DNA of 64,000 nt from Lingula anatina (Eukaryota; Brachiopoda; Lingulata; Lingulida; Lingulidae), in NCBI RefSeq assembly GCF_001039355.2, contig NW_019774781.1, positions 439,519 to 503,518 on the forward strand. The letters are read 5' to 3'. Below, one piece after another: positions 1-13,064 of the stretch (positions within the stretch are counted from its first letter, which is position 1; every line of letters begins with the position of its first letter). A model generated the notes under the pieces. It searched no databases, was not told the DNA's origin, and saw only the letters and a list, made by a program, of their open reading frames with translations. A program made the translations under genes and the position numbers.

Positions 1-1599
1 TTGCTTTTCTAATTTTATTTATTTATTTATTTATTTTTAAAAAGAGGAAGCGGTCGTTGAGCTTTCACCAAGAGCTCATCGATCAGGTAGTATTCAATAT
101 GAGTGGATCGAAAAAGGCGGAGAGATCAAATGCTTGGAAGAAATATGTAATGTGTGTGTGTGTGTGTGGTGGGGGGGGGGGGGGGGGGGGGGGGGGAAAA
201 TAAATACATAAGGAGGGAGATGTAATTCTTTTTACATTTGCCTTTGATGCCCAAAGTAAACATTTTGCATTAGACCCATGTAAGTACAATAATTACGTTT
301 ACGAAAGAAATTCACTTCAATCTCTAATCATGAGATCTCTGCCTTCGAAAGGAATTTCTTTAGAGAGGGAGGTGCCCTCTCTTCTCTTTTCTCTCTCTTC
401 ACATTCTTTTTACAAGCAAAACGAGACAAATATCAGAATGTTGAGCAATTTCATATCCCTATAGCTTACACATCACAGAATACCGGTAAATTGTCCTCGC
501 TCATCATTTTTCTTTTTGTCTCTTTTTCGCTAGACTTGAAAATATGCTCAATTTTTGTTTCCCCTGGCAAAATCCTAGAAAATTCCTGAAAGCGCTCTCA
601 GATCCGTCAAGTCCATTATTTAGCTAGTTATTAGTTATTTGTAGGCTATTTGCTAGTGAAACAAACTATGATCAATAATAAATCGTTTGGTCAGGCGTCA
701 AATATTAGTGTAGGCCTAATAGTTAAGTCCAAAAGCATCGGACTTTTTATGAAGCGCCCACATATTAGGCCTGTTTGCATTTATGCATTCAGAAAGGGCA
801 ATTTTTAAGGGGCCTGCGTTTCGCCCGACACACTGAAAGATCCACTAAACCCATACACATTAGCAGCTCGTGTGCGCTCTTGGGAATATTGGATAAACAA
901 TTGCAACCTCAAACGATATAACGCATCTGAAGAATTTAATGCTTAGAAGAAAAGCACGTTGACACTCCCTTTTAAAAGTTTTCTTCTTCTTTTTTTTTCA
1001 CTGACTGATCCAGGTCTGGCTTAAGGGGGGGGGGGGGGGCGGGACACAAAGAATGATATTTTTTTCTGAAAAGAAAAATAATAATAGGGCAATTTTACTG
1101 TAATACGTGGAAAACAGAGCTAGACGGGAAGATTTTTTTAGTTTTGACTCATTTCTCATTTTGCTTGTTATTTTTTTAAATTTCCTTTTTAAATTTTATT
1201 CTTAAAAAAAAAAAATTTATTCATTTATTTAATTTATTTTTTGAGGGGGGGGGTTGAAGGAAGAAGTCGGGTAGGCCTACTTAATTGAGATGGAGGGTGT
1301 AACTGGCTCGCTAGAAGTGCACGTAGTCTGCTCTTAGCGCGTTCATTGATAAAGCGCCTACCAAGAAATTAAAGCCCCTAGACATGTACACGCGCAGCCG
1401 AGTCTAGGAGGAGCCATCTGGCAGACACAGTCTCTCAGTTGCTGTACTCGGTTGCAAGCCAAGCTTCTACCTACTTCTCGTTCAAGATCACGCTATTTCT
1501 CGAGCTGCACCCGGCAAGTGAAATCAGGGCTCGGAATTTTAGCCATTTATAGACTTCCATTTTTTATTGACCAAGGACTGATCAGAACCAACCGTAATT
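1..1599. other. Upstream of profilin, no gene recognised
   Basis: Non-coding AT-rich DNA with a GT run merging into a G homopolymer (about 150-196), a second G run near 1025-1039, A/T runs near 1140-1240 and TAGGCCT-containing words. The profilin transcription start and 5' UTR presumably lie in the last few hundred bases, but no convincing TATA box was found. Short open frames here have no recognisable domain. Confidence 0.6.
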
Positions 1600-3405
1600 A
1601 TGTCGTGGGACAGCTATCTCGACAACATACTAAGTTCAGGATGCTTTGCCAACGCAGCAATCATAGGTTTAAACGGATCTATTTATACGAAGACGCCCAA
1701 CTTCAACGTAGGTTTCACTGCATGCTTCTGCCGGCTTTGCGTCTGGTTTTGACCAAATATGGACTTTTCTGTTATTATTTTTGAGGGAATATTGTTTCTT
1801 GTCAAACTCGAATCTAACCCATGGCCTTTTTGAATCTGTTTTTGTCTAAACTTAGTGCATGCATTATGATTCTACTGTCACTCGCTCCTCTCTTCTTCCA
1901 ATGTACTTAAAAATTAACAGCACGTTCATGTAGATCTATGCTATTAGATATCAAGTTTTTACCAGTAAGGCTCATTAGCGTCACCTACATCCGGTCAAAT
2001 TGGCCAGACTGTAGCAGACGACCAGGTGATCAGCGAACTCTAGTTACCACTTGGATTTTTAACCAATAATCAAAACTTTTTAAATGACAGTCATTTTGAA
2101 TTTATATGAGGTCTCATATTTTATAACAAAACGATGATAAATTTCTGTAGTTTTTTTTACATGGGCCCTAATTACATTATACCAAAAAAACTTTGGAGAA
2201 ATTCCAATTAAGTAATTCTCAAAAGGCATGGGATTGCATGTTATATCTTGAACCCTGCCAGCTGCATGGGTCAGTTGGATGGATTCACAACCGGTTGATC
2301 CCCAGACTAACTAGTCCACAGATCAAATATGGTGGGGACTTGACAATGGATTTCCGCCTCCCACGCACGCCATCCCAGCAGTGGGAGAGCAATTGAATCT
2401 TGGCATGCTTTTAAGTGGGTGGTGCCATATTTGATCTGTGGACTAGTTAGTCCTCGCGTAGACTGGTTCTGAATGTCCCCTGTGACATCAAGCGTAAACT
2501 ACAGGATAGGGATGCCCCCTTGAAATGTTTAGCATATTTTTTGCAGGGAAAGGTGTTCTATTAGTAAAACATATTTTAGTGTTTGTTTGTAGGATTTTTT
2601 CATTGTATCACAATTTCAGCTCTGTACAGTATTGTACACAAAAAATTAAGCCTTGTAAATGAACCAATTAAATTTTGGCCAGAATATGTTTTGAAATTAG
2701 CCCTTGGCCATCCATCTCAGTGGCTTTTATCTGTATTATCTAGGTTTAACATGGTGGCTAAGAGTAAAAATGCCTCCAGATCATGTGGTCCTTGTCTTTG
2801 TCAAAAGGTGTTCTTTGTGTACCAACATGCATATTGCTACAGGTAGTTCCAATTAATAGACATTGTAATCATTATCTCATTAGAGGATACTAGTACATGG
2901 TTCTTCTGGCTTGTGAGATTCATTAATGGTCTGAGTCCTTCATTTTTCACAAAAAATTAGAAAATTGGTCTTATATAACTTTTAAACCAATTTTAATCAG
3001 TGAAATCAAATTAATTAACCAATTAAAATCTGACAATGTCAGAACCTTCTTTGGCCTAGATAAATCAGTATTAGCCCAGTGAAATGAAATATTTGCCCCC
3101 GTTTAATGACAAAGGTATGCCTGAGGCTGATGTTTGAGACCAGTACTTCCTTGAACAGGTGAAAGTTGATATTATTACTCAGTGCTTTCTGTGTGGTATG
3201 TAGTAACTTCTTCAGGTGGCCATATAGTACTGTAGTTATTATTATTATTATTATTATGTTATTATTATTATGTTATTATTATTATTATTATTATTATTAT
3301 GTTATTATTATTATTATTTGTGGGTGGGTGGGTCTGTGGCACAGTGGGCACAGCTGTCCTCCTTTATTTTGCTACATATACCCTTTTCTCCATAATAATA
3401 ATAAC

Positions 3406-3457
<52 letters not shown>

Positions 3458-4435
3458 TCAGTTCTGTACAGTACATACTTGTAAGTCTTAAGATGAAAAC
3501 TGAGACAAAAATACAGATTCTTCTTAATGTTATCATTGCACCCCGCTTAATTTTTGTTCACTTTTTATTTTCTACATTGTACCATATTTAAAAGCCTTTT
3601 TGATATCAAATAATTTTACTTGTAATTGATGTCACAAAATAGCATCAAATAAATGTTGGAATGCATGTACTAGTAATATGGAACCTAGGCTAAATGTGTC
3701 CCAAGCTGCGCTCCCTCTCTGTTGTTTCTTTACAATTTCACAATATGTTTATCAATAATTCTTGTTCACAGAAGCACCTTTTTTCTTATTTTTCTTTTTA
3801 GATTTCACCAGATGAATTAGCGACCATCTCATATTCATTATCTAGTGGGAATTTTGATTCACTTTTTGCAAATGGCCTCCATGCAAATGGTGTGAAATAT
3901 GTCTTCCTACGGGGAGATGGGGAGTTTTTAATGGGGAAAAAGGGGGGCATCTTCATCAGTATACAGAAAGCTCAACAATGTAAGTATAGCACATTGAAAT
4001 AGGATTTTTGTCATCTCATGTGTAAGAATTTTGAAAGAAGTATGTTATTTCTAAACAGATTAAACATGTTTTCCAATGAGGCTTCAGGGGCGGATCAGGA
4101 AGACTGGTAATTGTCTTACAGTCTTCCAAATTATCCATACTCCATTTTTGACCGTTTTTCAAAAAAAAGAAAAAAAAAATGCCTGTCAATGTAAACTTGA
4201 AAAATTTTGACTGTCTTCCAGAAGACCCTACTTTGTTTAGTCTTTCCTGTAAACATCCACGTAAAATTTCTTCTCCAACATTTTTTTGTCTTTCTAGTGG
4301 TTGCCTTCACATAAATTCTGTCTTTGTCATCTTTCAGGTCTTGTTATTGGTGAAACTAAAGAGGGGGAAACTGCCGAGAAAGCAAATGTAGCCTGTTGTA
4401 GAATGAAAGACTATCTGAAAAGTGTGGGTTATTAA
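1600..4435 (+). CDS. PFN: Profilin, 3 exons
   Basis: Profilin binds monomeric actin, promotes nucleotide exchange and feeds actin to formins and other proline-rich partners in the cytoplasm. Coding exons are 1600-1707, 3802-3979 and 4338-4435. All junctions are GT-AG (donors gtaggt and gtaagt, acceptors ttttag and ttcag) and phases agree, giving 127 aa. The protein opens with MSWDSYLDNIL, the N-terminal helix that with the C-terminal helix (RMKDYLKSVGY) forms the poly-proline groove. The central part VKYVFLRGDGEFLMGKKGG is typical of profilin. The start is the only ATG giving that N-terminus. The length is at the short end for animal profilins. Intron 1 is 2.1 kb and carries a foldback MITE and opposed ATT/AAT arrays; intron 2 carries half of another transposon. 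It converges on the last exon of GTF2F2. Family identification is firm; the paralogue is not assignable. Confidence 0.93.
2283..2474. mobile_element. Foldback MITE in profilin intron 1
   Basis: Two 28-bp arms are perfect inverted repeats: 2305-2332 and 2425-2452, each containing GATCAAATATGG or its complement. Outside them a weaker pair continues to about 2283 (ATTCACAACCGGT) and 2474 (ACTGGTTCTGAAT). There is no coding capacity. A diverged relative with the same GGATCAAATATGG core lies in ASCC1 intron 3 (about 38700-38870), so this is a dispersed family. Superfamily is unknown and the target-site duplication is unclear. Confidence 0.7.
3234..3456. repeat. Opposed (ATT)n and (AAT)n arrays
   Basis: An interrupted ATT array (about 3234-3319) faces an AAT array (about 3392-3456) across roughly 70 bp of G-rich unique sequence, so the two arrays can pair as a long hairpin. 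It sits in profilin intron 1. Open frames across it are repeat translations only. Confidence 0.85.
4085..4235. mobile_element. Partial CAGGGGCGGAT-type element in profilin intron 2
   Basis: It begins CAGGGGCGGATCAGGAAGAC and shares its body (CTCCATTTTTGACCG, the GTCAATGTAAACTTGAAAA word and a CTTCC-GAAGACCC end) with the complete element at 36376-36543. The right terminal repeat is missing, so this looks like a truncated or decayed copy ending in the intron near 4235. Confidence 0.7.
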
Positions 4436-4598
4436 ATAGGTAAGGAAAAAGCACAATGCCAGAAAATAATGATGATAATAGGAATAATAATGATATTAAT
4501 TATTAACATACTAGAATGAGCAAGATATGTATTTGTTTGCAAAATTATTTTAAGTTTATGAGGAATTTTTATTGAGTGGATTCAGTATTTTGCTTAGA

Positions 4599-4790
4599 CC
4601 TGGCAGGGGGTGGGGCCTGGCAGGGGGTGGGAACCGATAAGGGGTAGGGCTTGGCAGGGGTTGGGGATTGGCAGGTGGTGGGGCCTGGCAGGGGTTAGGG
4701 TCTGGTAGGGGGTGAAGACCAGTATGGGGTGGGGACTCTGGAAGGGGGTGGGGACTGGTAGAGGGTGGAGGCTGGTAAGGGGTGGAGACT
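4599..4790 (+). repeat. G-rich minisatellite downstream of profilin
   Basis: About ten imperfect units of roughly 17-20 bp, built on CTGGCAGGGGGTGGGG, begin about 165 bp after the profilin stop codon. It is probably within the 3' UTR or just beyond it. Several G runs per unit give G-quadruplex potential. Confidence 0.8.
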
Positions 4791-7190
4791 TACAGGCATC
4801 AGTGATTGAGGGGTGGGGGAACCTCAGAAGTTAAGTAAGCAGCATGTGCCTTTTCTCCCTAGCATCCTTACTGAGTGTAAGAATTTTTTTTTTGTAAACA
4901 GCCATTTGTTTTGAACCCCATACAGATTTATATTGATAGACCATAGATACTGGGATGCCAAATTACGTTTCTTCTTGTTTATTTTTTTCAGGATTATTTT
5001 TAGGTCAAGTTAACATGCCTGAGTTACTTAAAAGAGATCATACACATTTGAAAATTTTGATTAAAAAATATTCACCCAGAAGTGGGAAGGATGTGAAATG
5101 AACTTGGGACATGGCTCCGACAATGGTGTAAATTTGAAAGAAACTTGTTGAAGAAGGGAAGAGGAAGCTTCACGACCTTGACCATGTTATCGTGCAGGAA
5201 GAGTTTCTTTTATCTATCTATATCTATATCTATATCTATACATATGGTGTTGACTTTTGTGGGGAAAGAAAAAGTGTTGACTCAAGTTTTTTTAAAGGCA
5301 TACTGGGCAAATTATTGGTGCTAAATTTTCTATTGAGATTGATTAGGATCTAGTTTGTTGATTGACTTATGTCCAGATATAGTGCTTTCTGGCTAATTTT
5401 TTAATGGTAATATTGTGCCATTGTAAGCCTGATTGCATCCCATTTTTTTCTTCATTCAACGAATGCAGTTCAGCCAGTCACATGCTATTTATAAATTATG
5501 TGATGGTTTTTAATTTTAATCAAACAAACAAACAAAAAAAAAAAAAAAAAAATTATACAAATCTATTGCCCCTTATGCCTTTAAGGTTAAGAAACCAGAT
5601 CTGAATATGGCCAGGAACGGCTGTGTGCAAATATCGAATGCTTTATTTTTATTTCTTTTTATAATATCAAAAGCATTTAGTCATTTTTATTTCTTTTATA
5701 CGCATTTTACAAGAATATTATTGTTGTGCCAACATTTGCTTGTAGGTAAAATTAGCCAGCTAGGTTTTGTTCTGTGAACGCACTTATCTTTAGGGTGAAA
5801 CCTTTTCCATATCATTTTGTAAGTTTTAGCCATACTGTAAGTTAGCCTTATGGGTGTGACCAAATGTCATATATCATGTGATTGACATAATACAATGGGA
5901 GATTCTCTAAATAAATGAGTCTTCAACTTTTTGAGTTGCGATAATTACTCTTAAGGCATTGCTTTGCAGTTTGAGAAGACTGATACTTGATAATGAAGCG
6001 AAGAGCCTGTAAATCAACAATGCTCGCCGCTCTAACTACATGGTTGGTCAAAGAAAAATGTATGCAGATGGATTTCCCAGCTTTCTGAATATATGTATTT
6101 ATCATATGTATCTTTCTGCTCAGATTTCTGTGGTTTGTGTTTGGGAAACTTCTCATTGTGAGTTATGCAGTTTAAGAATCTGATCGGTTCAAGATTGCCT
6201 TTATGTTGCCAATAATGCCCTTTATAGTTTTAGCGCCACCTATATTAGGTCACATTGAGAAAAAAATCACTTTTTTTTTCGTTGCCTTAACTCAGAGGGT
6301 CACATATATAAGTCCCTTGACCATTGTGCCTAGTAACTAAGTTGAAACAATGACAGTATTCTGTGGATCTGAAGCCTGATTTTTTTTTCATTTTTGTTAT
6401 TAAAAACATTGTGAATCACTACTAATACTGAATTTCAGAAAGTGATTAAACTTGGGTATTTATGTTAAGACTGGTAATATGACAGTAAGAAGAAGAATAA
6501 AGCATCATCTGTCCCATTGCATTTAGACTATACTTTTGAAAAATAGAATTAAAATCCTAGTTGTGAGAATTAACTAGTAAAAGCATACAATGAGCATATG
6601 ATATTTTCATAAAAAAATCCAGGAAATTGGAACAATTATTTATAATCACCAAGGCATATCTTTTCAAAAACTATTGAGGAAATTACAATCTATAATTTTG
6701 TTCTAATATTTTCAAATTAAATTTATAATTTTTCTCTCACAAGTGAAGTACCCCAGTTTCTAAATCCAGTGCAATATAAAAACTAAAACAGGTTCAAATA
6801 TTATAGTTTTCAAGGGTTTGGGACATGGTGCACTTTTTTAATTGATGGAAAATGGTTGAAATTGCCAGAGAAAAAATTGGTAAATAAAGGCAGTGCATTG
6901 TGTGCCTTTGGAAGCTTACATATCAGTCAAGATGCAGTAACATCAAGTCATAGTAATTTGCTTTCTGTAGCCAGCTTTATAGCAGTAACTGCTAGATCAT
7001 GTTTTTACGAATTCCTGAAGAAGCTCAAGTGTAGGATAACATATTTGTAATGTAGCATGGGTTAATAGAGCTGATGTGAAAGAACTGTGAACTAGAAAGT
7101 TGAAGGCAATTCAAAAGAAATAGGCAAATAAACTTAACAATATTTGTAAACCCTGTTTGTATTTATTATTCTACTATTGATGTAAGCTTA

Positions 7191-7530
7191 AAGGGATAAT
7201 AACTCTTCGTATGAGATCTATATTTCACAATAAAATCATTGTGAATAACTCATAGATATATAATATACTCTGTTTTACCACAAAAATGGCAGTTATAGCT
7301 ATTTTTTCTGATATCTGAGCTTGCCTTTAGACCACATGACCTCCATTGATGGCTATACTCTGTTAAAATCTCTTAAGAGATTTTAACAAAAAACCAAACT
7401 TTTTAGAAAAAAAGCAGGGACTAACTTTGAATGTAAAAATGGATTCATTAACCATTGGTAAGTATGGGAAAATTGTTATTTACTCCAGGAAAATTCATTT
7501 TTTGGCCAAAACGAAGAGTTATTATCCCTT
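7191..7530. mobile_element. 340-bp MITE, TA-flanked, copy 1
   Basis: Perfect 20-bp terminal inverted repeats, AAGGGATAATAACTCTTCGT at 7191-7210 and its complement at 7511-7530, are directly flanked by TA on both sides (7189-7190, 7531-7532). A 26-bp perfect palindrome lies at 7362-7387. No coding capacity. Two related copies of identical length, in the opposite orientation, lie at 37586-37925 and 47114-47453. TA target and short TIRs suggest a Tc1/mariner-type non-autonomous element; a TTAA target is also conceivable at this copy. Confidence 0.85.
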
Positions 7531-7986
7531 TAAATAATATGTTTTCATTAAAAATGAGCCCCACGCTCTCCCTTCTCCACTCCTTGGTCTGACAAAGGTA
7601 CTCTTCTTGTTGTACGATACCAATGCTGCCCTCTGGCAACAAGTGACAGAACGACTATAAGCTTGGAGTGCTCCTTTCTTGTCTTTCCTTGTCAAAGAGT
7701 GGCTCTGAGTCCATACTTCGAATTCATTAATTTTTTTTTCAGTTTTCAGTTCTTTGTCATATAATGACTCCCCAGACCTGTACTACTTTCTTACTCACTG
7801 TCTTTCCTTGTCACAGGTCTCCATAAGTTTGTATTAATTATTTTTTTCAATGTCTTTCTTTGACACTTCTGTCACAATTTTTGTACAATGCCCACATTTC
7901 TCAACTTTTTGACACTGAACAACTCCACGAGCTAGTGCTCTTCTGGGTGTTCATCACCTCTTTTGTTGGCACACCACTGCTGCCCC

Positions 7987-8115
7987 CTATGTATTTGTAC
8001 CACTTCCTGAACTTTCTTTATAATGTCTGTACTCTGGTTTCAGTTCCCACATGTTTTTGTGTGGGGCCTTCATGTTGTAAACGCAGATCTCTTTCAGGAT
8101 TTCCTTCAGATATGG
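7987..8115 (-). CDS. GTF2F2: GTF2F2 terminal coding exon 8
   Basis: It encodes residues 225-266, [14 protein letters not shown] through [10 protein letters not shown] and a short serine/glycine tail, then TAG. The acceptor is gccatttcag. It restores the end of the winged-helix domain that is missing after exon 7 (donor after RQPA, phase 0), so the exon belongs to the gene 23.7 kb away. It is easily missed because it is short and in no long open frame. Confidence 0.92.
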   Translation of the reverse strand, partial: PYLKEILKEICVYNMKAPHKNMWELKPEYRHYKESSGSGTNT

Positions 8116-11100
8116 CTGAAATGGCAAGAATAAAGAACATTAAACCAAACATAAACAGACAGCAATGATGGCAAATGTACATGTACAGACATCAGGCAAA
8201 GAAATGTGTAAGGGCATAAAACACTGAAATTCAAAGGCACATAAAATGAAAAAATAACTGGACACCAACGATGGCAAGTGTACAGACAACATGAAGAAAT
8301 TCAAAGGATCAATCAAGAGAACATGCTTGCCAATCATTTTCCACCCTCCATCAAAGAAAAAAAATTAACTGAAAAAATAAATAATGATTCTTGATCTCTA
8401 TGTCTGACATTCCAACGTAATCCTGATATGTCACTGTAAAGATGCAATGACTGGAGATCTGTCAACAGATGCTGACATCCCCAGTTTATTATAAAGATTG
8501 GATACTGCAGAACTACACTGTAACGCCATTATGTCTGGTTGTTCCATATAAAGGGATGCAAAATATGTAAAGCAAAAGCCATTTATGACATCTACAGTAA
8601 CTACTCAATAAACTTGAACATTTCACTTTTCAAGGTAAATTATTAGTGGACAATGAACTGACCAAAACTCTTGAAATTACAACAAGAAGTCAAATGGTTG
8701 ATGTCTTAGTTAAATTTAATTATTTTCTTTGAGAAGAGAAAATGATATTTTTAGTGGGCTCTCTTCCAGTATTAAGGATTCTAGAGAATGTGACTTTCCT
8801 CTCATAAAGTAGTTATTTAATGTATTCTCTCTTTCTCTCTGAATTCCTTGGTACAGAATCCTGGTCCTGCAATATAGCACTGTAGACCAATCTTCCACTC
8901 CTTTTGGTTGTAAGCACATGCTTGGGTGTGTTTACCCAAGTATTATATAGGGGGTTTCTTATATAATCTATACATTTTATGATCTATCACAAAAGGGGGT
9001 GATTTTATTTGCATGACACCATGTGCAAGTTATTTCTAAGTCCGCTTAGCACAGAGACTTTTATTGACCTGATAAAATACTAATAAATGTTTACACAACT
9101 AAGATAAAAGATCAAGGTTACCGCCAGAGATTACTCTGAAGGAGACGGACAACTCGAAACATGCAGTGAGTGTTATACCTGTATGTGCATGTAGCAAAAT
9201 TTTATTTTGTTGGAGTTTTCAAAACTTTTTCCCTAATCACCAGGGTATCTATCCAAAATCACTGAAAAAATTATAATCTGTGAGGTGGACTTGTTTTTGA
9301 GTTCTAAGTTTATAGTTTTTTACTCTAATGAGTAAAATTTGCCAATATTAATCTCCATTAGGAATAAATTTAGTGTGAAATCCTGCAGCCTTATGAGAAT
9401 GTTGACTGTTACCAAATTAATTCAAATCAATGATTTTTATGATTTTTTTTCAACAAAAGCCATGCTTTACATTATATCAAACATTAATGATATCCATTAT
9501 TTCTTTTAACAACTGTTGCTTACAAAACTGTTTCAATAAATGTCCATAATTAACCTCCATATTTGCAGTATACGTAGTCATATTTTATTATTATTAAAAT
9601 TAAATGTTATCATATTTTTTTACCCCAGCACCACGTGGCATTATACTCAGCTGGGGTAAATTTATCTGATTTGGAACCAAATTAGTCACAAAAGGAGGCT
9701 AAAATTAATCCAGTCACGTCACAAAATACTTACTAACAGTATAAACTGCCAGCTCCCCTGCATACATAATCTATGCACAACATGATTTCTTTCCCATAAT
9801 TCTATAATTCAAGGTCTTTAATTCTGCCGTCTGCTTGTACATAATTTATAAGAGAAATTAATTCAATGAGCTGTTGAAGTAGGCTTTATTTGGCTATGGG
9901 AAAGAGGGAGAGGGGAGGGAAATGTATACTTTTTTTTCCTTTTCAAATTAAAATTTAAAACTAATAGAGAGAAAGGGTGAAGAAGGGAAAACCTATGTTT
10001 TTCACACTGGGATTTAAACCGATACTTTACAAAGAAAACTGTTACAGTAAACGCTGCCTCAAATTGCTCAGTACATATGGTAACCCAAATGCTGCCCTTG
10101 GCATTTAACAATATTACACAAAACGTCTGCGTCTCACTCAGGTAGCTGGCTGAACCTGGAAGCTAACATGGCAAATGTGAAAGGTGAATTAAAGATCAAC
10201 AATTTTCCTGGAGTACAACTCGTTATTCTGACTGGGAAATCCTCACAGATGGAAGGAGACAGGATGATATATTTTTTCTCTACAAAACTGTGCCCAGCGC
10301 AAGCTTTCCCACAGTAAGAGATAGCACAACCATGATCTTTTATTACTTGTTAACTTTGTTTATGATAAAATTAGTAAACTCATGTTTAGAAACTAGCGAA
10401 CACTGTCATGGAAAAAGGCAATTACTGAAAGGGAAAACAGAGACAAAATCTCTTTGAAATATCAGGAGAGCCAAATTCAGTTGAAATTATATTCATAAAT
10501 AGTCAACATTTGCCCCGAATAATTGTTTGTCCCACAATTTTCAACATAATTTGTGAAGTACGCTTTGAGAGACCTTATACACTAACCAAAAGACAAACCA
10601 ATGCTGATGAAGACAAAACTCCTTCACTGGTGGAGGTAAAGAAATTGACTGCAATGATTTACACTGGAGATACCTTTTAAAAAAGTACTTTAATTTCTTC
10701 ACTAAAAACATCAAATTGCCCTTGACAGCTAACTAATGCCTGTAGTTTGGGAATTAAAGAGCCCAATTAACTGTCTGCTTCTGAATGACACATTAAATAA
10801 ATTGTTTCGCCTTCTACGCTGTGGAAATGGGAGTGTTTAAAGGTAGCAGGAGGCTTCCTTTTTGATACATTGGACATGATTAGGTGAATAAACTCTCAAA
10901 TGTATCAGTTGTAAAATTTTGAGGTTCCACTAAGGATAACCTGCTGTGTGCAGTGCCCCATAGGTGAGTTATTAGGGATGAGGCAAAACCAAAGATCTGA
11001 TAAAAATTTTCTCTAATTCTTTTTCCCCTGATAGATCTTTATATGGACAAAATATAACCCCCCCTCCAAATATGGGTGCACAAACACACATACACTAGTA

Positions 11101-12705
11101 CACCTCTTTCTGCTGAAATGACGATAAACCAACCCTTTTGTTTTGATTATCATTTTTATGCAATTCACTTTATTTGTTTATTTATCTATTATTTGAGAAA
11201 AGTGGGAACCAATAATAAATCCAGCCTTAAAATAATTAAAGAAAAGACAAACTCACTGACATCAAAGTTTATAGGACTAAATTAAGTTATCATACCAACA
11301 ATATGGTGATCACTTCTTTATATTGATTTTTCTTTTTATTTCAAAAACGTTTCGTTGTTAATTCTTTGCAAAGAAATTCCTAGCTTTCCTAAAGTATGAA
11401 GTCATCTATTTCTGATATTACTTCCACAATTAATATGAAAATGTATGATCAAGTTTTGTTCCCTTTATGTAACAAATATAAAACAGACAAGAAATTGTTT
11501 TTAGAAGAGAGAAAAGGTTTCTTTTTACCCACAAGGCATCACATTTTACATCTTTTAACAAGAGGCAATGAACAATTACTTTCTAGAGACATCCCGTAAC
11601 CTGTATTGGTTGTTTGCAATAAGTCAGACCCCTCCGCCTACGATATTGACTACAATAAACAGTTCATAGGCGTGGGCAAACATTTTCAGCAAATATCACA
11701 CTTCAAAACCTCGCCAACAAAATGCCTGAAAGATGAAAGACTTTATGCAGCTTCTTGACTTTGGTAATAAATGGAACAAACGTAACTATTAATGTAGGCC
11801 TGACCCACTTAATCGTTTCAACCGAGTTTCCAAAATTTTACTGTATCTTTGTTTATAGCAAAATGAAGTAAAGCACCAGTCAGTTATACACTGTCATGTA
11901 AAATCTGTTGATAAAATATCATTATTTCATACAACTGAAAAATACTATTTTTGGACCTGAGTAAGAAGTAGAAGTATTGTAGAGTGCTTTGTTGAAAGAA
12001 TCAACAATATCAAAGTAGAGGCAACCTTTTGGAGAAATAAAATTAATACCATTTTCCTGATTTTCTCACTAAATTACTACTGTAACAGCAGCTATCACAG
12101 CAATTTGCTAGGAAGCAACATGAGTTTATCCGTACATCCATCAATGTTAGTGCTTATCAGTGAACCTTCAATGTTAAAGTGGTGTTCTACCTAGATCTTC
12201 TATTATATATATCATATTTGTTCTTCTTCTTGTACATTCTTTACAAGTAGGTCTGAGTGTATTTTCAAGAAGTAAAACTGCCACAGTCAGATGGGGACCC
12301 CAGGTGCTAACAGATGAACAATGTACTAGTATAAAATCAACAGCTTTTTTTTTTTTATTCTACTTGACACCAGGAGGCATGTTTATCTGACTGCTTTTAA
12401 CGAAAATCCCTGCGGAGTTGGACTGATCTACATAGAACAATAGTATCATTGGGAATAAGCCCTTAAATCCAGGTCCGACAGCGACTGACACTTCAGTCAC
12501 ACTAAACCAAAGCAACAATGCTACTCAGCAATGTAAAGGACTGAATAGTGCTTTATTTAAAAATAAATCGCTATGTATGTTTTCACTCATCAATCTAGAT
12601 TCACTTTCCATATATAACCATTTTTTCTGCTGTATTTGTTCAAATAATCTACAACAGTTTTACGTAGAACAGGTGTTGCATTCCCATATCCTGCCATCTA
12701 TAAAA

Positions 12706-12776
<71 letters not shown>

Positions 12777-13032
12777 TAATTCCTCAATATGCCAGACAAG
12801 CAAGCATATACATATCAACTGAGAATGAGAAATGGAAACACACTCTACCTGCACTGTCTGCAGCTGAGCTATATAGGTGAAAGATTAAGACTTAAGACTT
12901 ATTACTATATAGCTTGTACAACAGCCACTGACAAAGAGCATATATTATACAAGTGGTATATTGCACCTACATGTATACATACATTTAGACTCTTCCTTAT
13001 AGAAGGTGACAGTATACAAATATATTTATATA

Positions 13033-13064
<32 letters not shown>

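Larger units (their letters stand above)
4436..7986. other. Profilin/GTF2F2 convergent interval
   Basis: No coding exon was recognised. It should hold the profilin 3' UTR (candidate AATAAA at 5910-5915, others near 6496 and 7125) and, on the minus strand, the GTF2F2 3' UTR. It contains the minisatellite at 4599-4790, a short TATCTA array near 5212-5240 and a complete 340-bp MITE at 7191-7530. The true poly(A) sites cannot be chosen from sequence. Confidence 0.55.

Noticed and set aside
1452-1784. 110-residue open frame over profilin exon 1
   Set aside because: It runs in a different frame from the profilin exon and continues through its splice donor; no domain recognised.
3320-3375. tRNA-like GTGGCACAGTGGGCACAGCTGTCC between the ATT/AAT arrays
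   Set aside because: Too short for a tRNA fold; no B-box or acceptor stem, at most a decayed SINE fragment.
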